Source: an uncultured Oligoflexia bacterium (GTDB taxonomy: Bacteria; Bdellovibrionota; Bacteriovoracia; Bacteriovoracales; Bacteriovoracaceae). Taken from it: DNA of 64,000 nt. Where the stretch lies: contig CAJXPQ010000010.1 in NCBI GenBank assembly GCA_913058265.1, positions 45,869-109,868 of the forward strand. The letters are read 5' to 3'. The notes below the pieces were generated by a model. The model saw only the letters and a program-made list of their open reading frames with translations, did no database searches and was not told the origin of the DNA. Positions 46,085 to 54,349 of the stretch are shown piece by piece (the stretch's first letter is position 1; each line of letters begins with the position of its first letter). Both the position numbers and the translations under genes were made by a program.

Positions 46085-47268
46085 TGAGTACTGAAACGAA
46101 AAATTTTGAGTTTAGTGGTGGAATTAAGAAAGTCTCTTTAGGCCTTATGCTTGTTGGGATTTTTGCTTTCGCTATGTCTTTCTTTCTTGATAAGTATGTA
46201 GGTTGGGTCGACTTCTACGTAATGGCATTGTATTTTACGACAATATCACTATCGGGTATTTATTGGTTATCACTAACTGGTGTTATCCAAGCATCTTGGA
46301 TGACTCCTTATAAAAGAGTTGTTGAGGCGATGACTTCATTCCTTCCAATATCTTTTATGATGTTTATCGGGATGTGTTTCGGTCTTCACAAAATATATGA
46401 ATGGACTCATAAAGATATTGTTATGAATGATCCTATCCTTAGAGGAAAAGTTGCTTGGCTAAATGAGCCGAGATTTATTGGAACAATGATTGTGATGTTT
46501 CTATTATGGATTGGAATCAGTGTAATTTTTAAACGTTTCTCTGAGAGAATGGATGGTCAAAACGGCGTTGCCGCTGCAAACAACCTCGTCGGATTTTCTG
46601 CTATTAGCTTAGTTGTCTTTGCTTTTACTGTTAGTATCTTTGCTTTTGATTGGGTTATGTCTGTAGAGCCACATTGGTTCTCTACTATCTTTGGTGTTTA
46701 TATTTTTGCTGGTATTGCTACTTCCGGTCTGGCCTTCATAACAATCGCTGTTATTAAGCTTAAGGATTGGGGATACTTTGGTGATGCTGTAAATGAGAAT
46801 CATTTGCACGATCTTGGTAAATGGATGTTTGGGATGTCTGTATTTTGGGCATATATCTGGGTTTCTCAATATATTTTGATCTGGTATGCAAATATTCCTG
46901 AGGAAACTGAGTACTACGTGCTTAGACATAATCATTGGAATGCTCTTTTCATCTTTAACTTCTGTATAAACTTTGGTCTTCCGTTCTTTGTCTTGATGAC
47001 TAGAAAAGCGAAGAGATCTCCAAAAGTTTTAATGTTTGTAGCTTTTGCAATACTGATTGGACATTATATTGATATGTACGTGATGCTTGCTCCAAAGGTT
47101 TTTGAGCACCATAACCTTCATATTTCAGGTAACGGCATACTTCAAGCACTGCAAGTGCTAGGTGGCTTCGGACTCTTTATCTTTGTTGTTGGAAGATCTC
47201 TTAGTAAGAGAAATCTAATGGCAGTAAAAGATCCTACATTCTCTGAAGGTTCACACTTACATCAGTAA
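46084..47268 (+). CDS. actF: Alternative complex III subunit ActF, NrfD-like membrane protein
   Basis: 394 residues with about ten helices, the second NrfD-like subunit, a pseudo-symmetric partner of ActC. Typical segments are GVIQASWMTPYKRVVEAMTSFLPI, VFAFTVSIFAFDWVMSVEPHWFST and WVSQYILIWYANIPEETEYY. It overlaps the actE stop by one base. It ends the operon; a terminator stands 26 bases beyond the stop, and no cytochrome oxidase genes follow in the window. Confidence 0.93.
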   Translation: MSTETKNFEFSGGIKKVSLGLMLVGIFAFAMSFFLDKYVGWVDFYVMALYFTTISLSGIYWLSLTGVIQASWMTPYKRVVEAMTSFLPISFMMFIGMCFGLHKIYEWTHKDIVMNDPILRGKVAWLNEPRFIGTMIVMFLLWIGISVIFKRFSERMDGQNGVAAANNLVGFSAISLVVFAFTVSIFAFDWVMSVEPHWFSTIFGVYIFAGIATSGLAFITIAVIKLKDWGYFGDAVNENHLHDLGKWMFGMSVFWAYIWVSQYILIWYANIPEETEYYVLRHNHWNALFIFNFCINFGLPFFVLMTRKAKRSPKVLMFVAFAILIGHYIDMYVMLAPKVFEHHNLHISGNGILQALQVLGGFGLFIFVVGRSLSKRNLMAVKDPTFSEGSHLHQ

Positions 47269-47293
47269 TTAGTTAAATATAATTGATTGAAAT

Positions 47294-47321
47294 AAAGGGT
47301 ACTTTTTTGTACCCTTTTTTT
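47294..47321 (+). terminator. Intrinsic terminator of the act operon
   Basis: AAAGGGTAC / GTACCCTTT stem with a T-rich loop and a T-run. The next gene's ATG (47322) begins at the last T of the run. Confidence 0.8.
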
Positions 47322-47978
47322 ATGCAATATTCTGAAAATGTTTTATTACGATCCGAACACCCCAAATTAAAATACTCTGAGAGTTCTTTAAAAGGTGCAT
47401 TGTCCGTTGAGCTTAAAGATGGAAAGTTTGGTGATATTACCTTATTTTATGACGTTCATAAGTCAGATGAAATTTATATCAATAACCTTACTTATCAAAC
47501 AGAAATTAAAGCATCATTTCTTGGTGCTCTCGATTATTATTGTGAGCTCATTAATGGAAAGCCCTATGAAGTTATAAATCGAATTGGGTTGAAGGAATTG
47601 GACTTTTTTATCCGTGGGGATAGTAAAAAACCTTCCTTTGTTTTCTACTCTGCTGAGCTTTATGAGTTACTTACCCTTGGGGAAAAAATCTATAAATCTT
47701 TAAATCAAAAGAAGGATAAAGTCCTAACATTCTGTGTTTCAAATATGGATGATATGCCTATGACGGAGCAAATAGAATACTTTGAAGAATTTCTATCAGT
47801 TCATATCTACCCTGAGTTTCAAGGTATTGAGTTAGATTTTGAGGATTTCTCTGATGGTAAACTGATTTTAAGACGCAATTTTTCAATTGATGATAAGGGT
47901 CTTAAATATATTACAGATACTATCCATGAGCACTTAGGCTTAAACCGTGTAGGCGTTAAGCTTGAGATTATTTCATAA
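47322..47978 (+). CDS. Protein of unknown function, remotely NifU-like
   Basis: I start at ATG 47322; an upstream in-frame TTG (47283) lies before the terminator hairpin and inside a TATAAT, so it is unlikely. The 218 residues seem to have two halves: an N-terminal alpha/beta part (LKGALSVELKDGKFGDITLFY...GALDYYCELINGKPYEVI) that recalls the NifU/IscU N-terminal fold but lacks its cluster cysteines, and a C-terminal part (about 130 on). The likeness is weak. Its transcription is unclear: a TATAAT at 47278-47283 would place the hairpin in its leader. Confidence 0.6.
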   Translation: MQYSENVLLRSEHPKLKYSESSLKGALSVELKDGKFGDITLFYDVHKSDEIYINNLTYQTEIKASFLGALDYYCELINGKPYEVINRIGLKELDFFIRGDSKKPSFVFYSAELYELLTLGEKIYKSLNQKKDKVLTFCVSNMDDMPMTEQIEYFEEFLSVHIYPEFQGIELDFEDFSDGKLILRRNFSIDDKGLKYITDTIHEHLGLNRVGVKLEIIS

Positions 47979-50663
47979 TTAAGACTTAGGTAGTACGATC
48001 CTTATTGAGTCGAGCTTTATATTTGCATTATATAGGCAGCGCTTAACTGAATCACGTTCATTTTCTAATTGCTTCAACAGTTTTTGTTTTGTATCTGGAT
48101 GAGTTACCAGTTGGTTCTGTCGTGCATACTCTTTGGAGTAGTGACTTTCTACTTCTTGAATTCCCGAATTTATATATTTATCAACTCTCGTTTTAATTTG
48201 AGAATGGGCCTTCTTAATAATCTGTTGGATAGCATCTTTTGGTATTTGGTGTAGTATTTCAAGACCTGTACTGTCAATGCTTTCGATATCATCATCAATC
48301 GCTCGCTTTGATAACTCTTTTGTTTTATCAGAGCCTTTAATATCCATCAAAACCCTTAGAGGAGTAAATGGGAGATAGAGAGAACCTAAATGTCTTATAG
48401 AGTCTGAACACTGCATAGTAAATATAGTTTCAAAGTAAATATTTCTAGGAATCCTTTCATTACAAGCGACCGTCATATTTCCAAGACTTGAATTTAGTAG
48501 GAGATCAAATCCTGTTTTAACGAATGGATGCTCCCAGCTACAGAACTCAATGTTATCGTATTTAAGGGCATAATCTCTATCAAAACTGATACTTTGACCT
48601 TCTGAGGATAACCCGGCAAATGATGGAATCAGCATATTGTCTGTTGGGCAGATGAAATGTTTCAGATGGGCATGTTCATCAATTAGGATACCAAATTGTT
48701 CACATAGTGAAGTCATATAATCGAGTGGTGATTGATTTTCATATTCTCTTACAGATTTAACAATTTCTTTCGCTTGCTCGTGCTGATAAGAGTTTGTTTC
48801 AATTATAAGGTTCCGTCCTGATTCTAGTTCTTGAGCATAATGCTGATACTCGTCTTTAACTGAATCAATAAATTGATTTAACTTAGTTTCATCAAATCTA
48901 TGTTCAATTAGTTCTAGTATTTGATGTCTATGCCTTTCATAAAAGCTGTGAGCTCCCTTTGCCGAGGACTCAATGGCATTTAAGACTTCATGATACCAGC
49001 GAAATAAAATTTCCTCAAAGGTATGTCTGATATAGGGGATATGAATTTTTATATCATTAATCTGGCCTATACGATCGAGCCTTCCAATTCTTTGTTCCAG
49101 TTGGTCTGGAAGCTTTGGTAGATCAAATAGTATCAAGTTAGATGAAAATTCAAAATTTCTTCCCTCACTTCCAACCTCTGTACAAATTAAGACTTGAGCA
49201 CCTTCTTCATCTGCAAAATAAGCAGCTTGTCTGTCTCTTTCTAGTAAACTTTGATCGGAGTGAAAGACTGCTAAGTTATAATTTTTGATTTTTAAAAGTT
49301 CTTTCTGAATTTTAAGGACAACGTCTTTGGAGTGACAAAGGATTAGTACCTTGTCCTCACTACAGTCATTAACAATATCAATAATCGTCATAAGCTTAGC
49401 TTTGAAAACACTTTTATCATCAATCTTGCCATCAATTGTAAGTGGGTGCTGATGAAGTATTCTGTCTGTAAAAAGGCGATGATATCTCTCTAGATTTACT
49501 CTAGAGTTTCTAAAATAGCTTCTGCCTGTGCCATAACGATCTATAAGTGCTTTTTTTACTTCGTCTTCACTTGAGAACATACTGAGTTCTTCTTTATTGA
49601 AGTATGTATGAATCTGATTGTTTTCTAGTAGATTCTCTGTTGTAAGTAATTTTGAAATATGTAGCGATTCAAAGTACTGATCTTTAAACTTTTGAAAATT
49701 TGAGTACTTTATAGGGTCAAGGAACTCTAATTGATGAAATAGGTTCTCTTCACCTAAGACCTCTGGTGTGGCACTCAAAAGGAGTGTTGATACACAATTA
49801 GAGTTAATGCTTTTGTATAGATCAACTTGCGTATTATCTTCTTGATTAAATTTAATTTGATGAGATTCATCCATGATTAACATATCCCACTTATTCGTTG
49901 AGATATATTTGGTGAGATCATTTTCGGCCTCAAGTTGCTTTCTGCCGATGATAAATTTGGAGAGTGTCGTAAAGTCAGTCTCTTCATCAAGAAGATCCAT
50001 AATTGAAAATTGTAAGTTAAACTTTTTATATAGTTCAATAAACCACTGATTAATAAGACTATCAGGCACTACTATCAAGACATTTTCTACTCTTTCTTGT
50101 TGTAGTAGTGAATTTAATACTAAACAGGCTTCAATGGTTTTTCCTAGGCCGACTTCATCACAAAGCATCGCTTTAGGCTGATCCATTTTTAGAACCTGAT
50201 TGGCCACGAAAAGTTGGTGGGGAATTAACCTTACTTTTGGACCTAGGAACCCTTTATAGGGAAAGCTTTCATATTTTCTATAATTTAAATAAGAGTCATA
50301 CCTTAGTTGAGAAAAAGAGTTCACATCAAAGTTCTTGGCAAGCAATCTATCCAGGGGGCCGTTAAGGTCAATCTTACTTTGTAGATTCATTTCAGGGATG
50401 ACAGCATCGTCACAGATATAGAATAATATATCATTTTGATTTTCAATACTTAATATCTGTAACTCTTCTCCAGACTCTGTGACAAGATTATCGTCGATCT
50501 CTAGTTGAAATCTCTTGAGTGGAGAAGTTTTACTATTATAAATTCTGCGCTCACCACATAATGGGTATAAGATTTGTACATTTCTGTCTTCCAGAGATTG
50601 AACAATTCCTAACCCTAATTCAGGTTCACCTTCACTATACCAACGTTGGCCTACTACAAACAT
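47979..50663 (-). CDS. rapA: RNA polymerase-associated SWI2/SNF2 ATPase RapA
   Basis: RapA frees stalled RNA polymerase for reuse. The N-terminus VGQRWYSEGEPELGLGIVQS matches the RapA Tudor-like domain. Helicase motifs are DEVGLGKT (169-176), the DEAH-type box MDESH (264-268), LLLSATP and QRIGRLDRIGQ (motif VI). At 894 residues it is somewhat shorter than E. coli RapA (968). The C-terminal region is RapA-specific in pattern and distinguishes it from other SNF2 proteins. GAGG precedes the ATG. It converges with the gene ending at 47978 with no gap. Confidence 0.88.
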   Translation of the reverse strand: MFVVGQRWYSEGEPELGLGIVQSLEDRNVQILYPLCGERRIYNSKTSPLKRFQLEIDDNLVTESGEELQILSIENQNDILFYICDDAVIPEMNLQSKIDLNGPLDRLLAKNFDVNSFSQLRYDSYLNYRKYESFPYKGFLGPKVRLIPHQLFVANQVLKMDQPKAMLCDEVGLGKTIEACLVLNSLLQQERVENVLIVVPDSLINQWFIELYKKFNLQFSIMDLLDEETDFTTLSKFIIGRKQLEAENDLTKYISTNKWDMLIMDESHQIKFNQEDNTQVDLYKSINSNCVSTLLLSATPEVLGEENLFHQLEFLDPIKYSNFQKFKDQYFESLHISKLLTTENLLENNQIHTYFNKEELSMFSSEDEVKKALIDRYGTGRSYFRNSRVNLERYHRLFTDRILHQHPLTIDGKIDDKSVFKAKLMTIIDIVNDCSEDKVLILCHSKDVVLKIQKELLKIKNYNLAVFHSDQSLLERDRQAAYFADEEGAQVLICTEVGSEGRNFEFSSNLILFDLPKLPDQLEQRIGRLDRIGQINDIKIHIPYIRHTFEEILFRWYHEVLNAIESSAKGAHSFYERHRHQILELIEHRFDETKLNQFIDSVKDEYQHYAQELESGRNLIIETNSYQHEQAKEIVKSVREYENQSPLDYMTSLCEQFGILIDEHAHLKHFICPTDNMLIPSFAGLSSEGQSISFDRDYALKYDNIEFCSWEHPFVKTGFDLLLNSSLGNMTVACNERIPRNIYFETIFTMQCSDSIRHLGSLYLPFTPLRVLMDIKGSDKTKELSKRAIDDDIESIDSTGLEILHQIPKDAIQQIIKKAHSQIKTRVDKYINSGIQEVESHYSKEYARQNQLVTHPDTKQKLLKQLENERDSVKRCLYNANIKLDSIRIVLPKS

Positions 50664-50724
50664 AAATTACCTCACGGAGATATTATAGGCCATTAACCCT
50701 CACAAATCACACAATTTTTTTTAT

Positions 50725-51135
50725 TTAGGCAGCAAAATTATTAACATGACTAAACTCAAAAGATTTTAATGCACGACGAATTTTCTTTTGTTCGTTCTGA
50801 TCATCAAGCTTAACCAAATATCCCTCTATAACGATCACATTATCCTGTAGGATCTTTTTCATCTCTTTTTGGTAGTTCCTATTGCTGATTGTTTTGCCGA
50901 TGATAATCAGTGTGGAATAGGGGATGTTTTTACTTGCCCCAGCGAGGAGTGCTTTATTGGCACTATAAGCATTTTCAATATTCTGAATATCCTTTCCCCA
51001 GTCTCTATTGATGACTGCCTTACTAAGTACCTTTGTTTTTTTAAAGGCCAGTTTCGTATTAAATTTAAACTTATATAATTGAGCATGTCCCCAATCATTT
51101 ATTGCTTCTTGATCTACACTTAGTTGTTTCTTCAT
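50725..51135 (-). CDS. Protein of unknown function, 136 residues
   Basis: A basic soluble protein (Lys-rich, ends SFEFSHVNNFAA) with an AAGGAGAT ribosome site. No signal peptide, membrane helix or known motif is seen. It lies alone between rapA and msrB with its own transcription unit likely. No functional call is possible. Confidence 0.65.
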   Translation of the reverse strand: MKKQLSVDQEAINDWGHAQLYKFKFNTKLAFKKTKVLSKAVINRDWGKDIQNIENAYSANKALLAGASKNIPYSTLIIIGKTISNRNYQKEMKKILQDNVIVIEGYLVKLDDQNEQKKIRRALKSFEFSHVNNFAA

Positions 51136-51204
51136 CTTGATCTCCTTTGAGAATATATTTATCGGTATGAATTGATATTTTTACACCTAAACATTCATTA
51201 ATTT

Positions 51205-51233
51205 TTGCCTCTTAAATAGAAATGATTTAAGAT
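51205..51233 (+). promoter_or_regulatory. msrB promoter, leaderless type
   Basis: TTGCCT (51205-51210) and TAAGAT (51228-51233) are 17 bp apart, with exactly 6 nt to the ATG at 51240. That geometry puts the transcription start on the A of the ATG. No Shine-Dalgarno is present. Confidence 0.5.
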
Positions 51234-51239
51234 ACTTTT

Positions 51240-51677
51240 ATGAAGAAAAAGATAGATGAATTATCAGATATTGAATTCCATGTGACACAGGAGAATGGTA
51301 CAGAGCTACCTTTCCAAAATAAATATTGGAATTTTTTTGAACAAGGAATCTATATAGACCTTCTCTCAGGTGTCCCTTTATTTGCTTCTTTTCACAAATT
51401 TGAATCACAATGTGGGTGGCCATCATTCTCAGACTGTATTTCACTTGAAAATTTAAAGCGTATTGATGATGATTCTTTGGGGATTAGGCGAACTGAAGTT
51501 CGTGGGATGCTTTCAGATTCTCACTTAGGACATGTTTTCAGTGATGGACCAGCACCAACTTATGAACGCTATTGTATTAACTCTGCTTCGATTAAGTTTG
51601 TTCCATTCTCTGAACTAGCAGATCACGGATATAAAAGTTTAACGGATATTTTTTTAACAATGGATAAAAATGAATAA
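51240..51677 (+). CDS. msrB: Methionine-R-sulfoxide reductase MsrB
   Basis: Repairs R-epimer methionine sulfoxide. The 145 residues include KFESQCGWPSF (recycling Cys58), EVRGMLSDSHLGHVFSDGP and the catalytic RYCINSASIKF (Cys112). The two CxxC zinc sites of many MsrB proteins are missing, so this is the metal-free type. It is followed by msrA, overlapping by 8 bases, giving a complete repair pair. No signal peptide, so it works in the cytoplasm. Confidence 0.94.
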   Translation: MKKKIDELSDIEFHVTQENGTELPFQNKYWNFFEQGIYIDLLSGVPLFASFHKFESQCGWPSFSDCISLENLKRIDDDSLGIRRTEVRGMLSDSHLGHVFSDGPAPTYERYCINSASIKFVPFSELADHGYKSLTDIFLTMDKNE

Positions 51678-52176
51678 TTTAGAGCAAGCGACTTTTGGTG
51701 CAGGATGTTTTTGGGGCGTTGAGAAAATACTAGGTGATATTCCAGGTGTCGAAGATACTATGGTCGGTTATGCTGGTGGAACCGCCGCAACATCCAATTA
51801 TGATGATGTGTGCACTGGACGGACAGAGCATGCTGAAGTTGTTCAGCTTAGCTTTAATCCAGAGATAGTCTCATTCTCTGAACTTTTATCATATTTCTTT
51901 CGTTTGCACGATGCCACGACACCTAATAGACAAGGTGCCGATATGGGTCCTCAGTACAGATCTTCCATCTTTTTTCACTCTGAAGATCAGCTCACTATAG
52001 CAAAAGAGAAAATTGATACTCTCAATAAAACAGATAAGTATAAAGGTACTATTGTTACGACTCTAGAGAGGTTTCATGAGTTCTACCTCGGTGAAGACTA
52101 TCACCAAAAGTACTATGATAAAAAATATCAAGGTGGACCTGGTCCTATTTGTCATTTCTTAAGAGACGATGAATGA
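51670..52176 (+). CDS. msrA: Methionine-S-sulfoxide reductase MsrA
   Basis: Repairs S-epimer methionine sulfoxide. The catalytic motif GAGCFWGVE has Cys13, followed by GVEDTMVGYAGG, the active-site GRTEHAEVVQ and DMGPQYRSSIF. The length of 168 residues is usual for the cytoplasmic form. The start lies inside the msrB end, and the stop overlaps the next gene by four bases (ATGA), so the three genes form one unit. Confidence 0.95.
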   Translation: MNNLEQATFGAGCFWGVEKILGDIPGVEDTMVGYAGGTAATSNYDDVCTGRTEHAEVVQLSFNPEIVSFSELLSYFFRLHDATTPNRQGADMGPQYRSSIFFHSEDQLTIAKEKIDTLNKTDKYKGTIVTTLERFHEFYLGEDYHQKYYDKKYQGGPGPICHFLRDDE

Positions 52177-53105
52177 ATATAGTATTTTTAGACGCCAAAA
52201 CACTTGGAGAGGATGTTGATTTCTCTCTTTTGGAAAAATATGGTGAACTCACAATTCATCCTCTGACAGCTTTCGCTGATATTGTTCCAAGAGCTATTGA
52301 CGCTGATATTCTCATTGTTAACAAAGTTGTTTTGGATAAAGCTGTCTTAACTCAGCTGCCTAAGCTCAAATTAATCTGTGAGGCCGCCACCGGAACAGAT
52401 AATATCGACATTGAGTTTGCAAAATCAAAGGATATCTCAGTTAATAATGTTGTTGGTTATTCTACTGACTCAGTTGTACAACATACGTTTACCATGCTTT
52501 TCTATTTTTTAAATAATCTTAGTTATTACCAAGAATATACAAACTCTCTTGGTTGGACTAAATCTCAAACTTTTTCACATTATAAGTCCTTCTCTGATAT
52601 TGCTGGTATGAAGTGGGGAATCATTGGTCTTGGAAATATTGGAGAGAAAGTTGCTTCTATAGCAAATAATTTTGGAGCTGAGGTTCAGTACTTTTCAACT
52701 TCTGGAAAAAATAACAATTCAAATTATAATCAGGTCTCCTTGGAAGAGCTTTTAACTTCCTCAGATATTATTACTATTCATGCACCTCTTAATAATAATA
52801 CTAAAAACCTTATTTCTAAGACTGAGTTAGCTTTATGTAGTAAGGGTTGTATCCTTTTAAATTTAGGCCGTGGTGGCATTATTAATGAAGAAGATATGAA
52901 AACCTTTATCCAGGAAGACTTACTTAATATTGGATTAGATGTGCTTTCATCTGAACCAATGCCTTCTGATCACTGTCTTGTGGAATTACTAGATCATAAA
53001 AATTTATTAATCACCCCACATATTGCCTGGGCATCAATTAACTCAAGAAAGAAATTACTGGAAGGTATTTCCCTAAATATATCTCGTTTTCTGACTGAGA
53101 AATAA
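52173..53105 (+). CDS. D-2-hydroxyacid dehydrogenase
   Basis: NAD-dependent oxidoreductase of the glycerate/phosphoglycerate dehydrogenase family, 310 residues. Motifs in order are ATGTDNID, NNVVGYSTDSVVQHT, the Rossmann loop GLGNIG, catalytic Arg in LNLGRGGIINE, Glu in SSEPMP and His in TPHIAWAS. Closest in pattern to glycerate dehydrogenase (HprA) or vanillin-type reductases; the substrate cannot be told. Third gene of the msrB-msrA unit. Confidence 0.85.
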   Translation: MNIVFLDAKTLGEDVDFSLLEKYGELTIHPLTAFADIVPRAIDADILIVNKVVLDKAVLTQLPKLKLICEAATGTDNIDIEFAKSKDISVNNVVGYSTDSVVQHTFTMLFYFLNNLSYYQEYTNSLGWTKSQTFSHYKSFSDIAGMKWGIIGLGNIGEKVASIANNFGAEVQYFSTSGKNNNSNYNQVSLEELLTSSDIITIHAPLNNNTKNLISKTELALCSKGCILLNLGRGGIINEEDMKTFIQEDLLNIGLDVLSSEPMPSDHCLVELLDHKNLLITPHIAWASINSRKKLLEGISLNISRFLTEK

Positions 53106-53255
53106 TTGCTACCTTGCAACAATCTTTACATTTCAAGCTCTTACAAAAAAGCTATCTTTGAGCATTTTTATCGAGCTTAATCTTTTATTTAATCGTTGAT
53201 TTTTTTTCCGTCTGATATGAAAATTCTTATACCAATTTATTTAAGGAGAACATAA

Positions 53256-53465
53256 ATGGCAAAGAAACAAGCAAAAGACATGTTATTAGTTGGATCAAAA
53301 ACAAAAGAAGCTCTTAAGGGAAGTGGAAAGGAAACATTTATGGTTTCTGCAGATGCTCTTGAAGGACTTAATGAGTATGTTTATTTTTTAGTTGAGCAAG
53401 CACAAAATAGAGCGAAGGCCAATGGAAGAAAAACAATAAGAGCATATGATATAATGGCAAAGTAA
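53256..53465 (+). CDS. Bacterial histone-fold DNA-binding protein
   Basis: 69 residues with a histone fold: short helix 1 (KTKEALKG, 15-22), long helix 2 (SADALEGLNEYVYFLVEQAQ, 31-50, into NRAKANG), loop RKTIRAYD carrying the R-x-T-x4-D signature (Arg58, Thr60, Asp65), and a very short helix 3 (IMAK). This matches the single-domain histones described in Bdellovibrio (Bd0055-type), which are abundant chromatin proteins that bind DNA in an unconventional mode. An AAGGAGA ribosome site and a hairpin terminator make it a compact, probably strongly expressed single gene. Confidence 0.88.
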   Translation: MAKKQAKDMLLVGSKTKEALKGSGKETFMVSADALEGLNEYVYFLVEQAQNRAKANGRKTIRAYDIMAK

Positions 53466-53472
53466 TTAAGTG

Positions 53473-53500
53473 AGGCCCAATCTAGGTTGGGCCTTATTGT
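53473..53500 (+). terminator. Histone gene terminator
   Basis: AGGCCCAA / TTGGGCCT stem with a 6-base loop directly after the histone stop. The T-run is broken (TATTGTAT), but the 8-bp stem is GC-rich for this genome and also faces the convergent permease gene. Confidence 0.65.
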
Positions 53501-53513
53501 ATCTAATTTGAAT

Positions 53514-54236
53514 TTATAAGTTTATAGCAAACTTATAAAATAATCTCGTGGCCGCAATCAGCAAAAAGATTTTAAAAATAATTTTGAATCGACTATCATC
53601 CATCTTCTTTAAAACATTCACTCCTAGATAGGTTCCCGCTACAGCTCCAAAGCTCATAAGTGATATCAGTAATCCATTGCCAACATAATCAAAACTTAAA
53701 CCTATAAATAACGGAATTTTTAAAAAGTGAGAAATGAATTGTTGCAAGGCCTTATTGGCAACAATCTCTTCCTTACTAATATCTGATCTCATATAAAATA
53801 TAGCAACAAGAGGACCTGATGCACCAAGAAGGGCACTTTGAATACTTGCCCCAATACCGAGGATGAACCAGCCAAACTTATTTAATCTTATCTCTGGAAA
53901 CTTTTTTGGTTTGAACACAGTATAAAGGATAAAGAGTCCAAGTAATCCATAGAAGAATGTAGGTTTTTGTATTTGATTGAGTATAAAGTAGCTAATTAGG
54001 CCACCAATTGGTGCTCCAATCAAATACGGAAGAATGATTTCTTTTCTAAGTTTACCCTTTAAATAAAATGCTCTGGACGAATTACTTACCAGCTGAATAA
54101 TCCCGTGGATCGGAATAAGAAGCCTGTAGTCCATAAAAAAAGACATTGCCGATAGGAGTAACACTCCGCCGGCCATTCCCACCGCACCAGATATGAGTGA
54201 GGTTAAAATTGCAATCAAGGGAAGGATAATGAGCAT
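53514..54236 (-). CDS. TauE/SafE-family membrane permease
   Basis: 240 residues with about eight hydrophobic helices. The N-terminal SLISGAVGMAGGVLLLSAM and the internal GAPIGGLISYF, LGASGPLVAIFYMR repeat show the two-fold TauE/SafE pattern. Members export or import sulfite, sulfoacetate or related organosulfur anions; the substrate here is unknown. A 9-bp inverted repeat lies directly before the ATG, and there is no Shine-Dalgarno. Confidence 0.82.
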   Translation of the reverse strand: MLIILPLIAILTSLISGAVGMAGGVLLLSAMSFFMDYRLLIPIHGIIQLVSNSSRAFYLKGKLRKEIILPYLIGAPIGGLISYFILNQIQKPTFFYGLLGLFILYTVFKPKKFPEIRLNKFGWFILGIGASIQSALLGASGPLVAIFYMRSDISKEEIVANKALQQFISHFLKIPLFIGLSFDYVGNGLLISLMSFGAVAGTYLGVNVLKKMDDSRFKIIFKIFLLIAATRLFYKFAINL

Positions 54237-54238
54237 TA

Positions 54239-54259
54239 GTACTTATAGCCTATAAGTAC
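54239..54259. repeat. Inverted repeat at the start of the TauE/SafE permease gene
   Basis: GTACTTATA and TATAAGTAC flank GCC. On the minus strand it contains a TATAAG -10-like box 5 nt before the ATG, so a protein bound here would block transcription or translation start. It lies in the divergent gap to the GNAT gene. Confidence 0.5.
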
Positions 54260-54349
54260 CTAAAATTAAAGCTCTTTATAATTTGTAAAAGATTCATATC
54301 AGTCCATAAGTCTTAGGAATTATTATGTTTGTATTATATAAATCACGTT

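Noticed and set aside
47283..47321. TTG start for the gene ending at 47978
   Set aside because: It would translate through the act terminator hairpin and lies inside a TATAAT; the ATG at 47322 is in frame.
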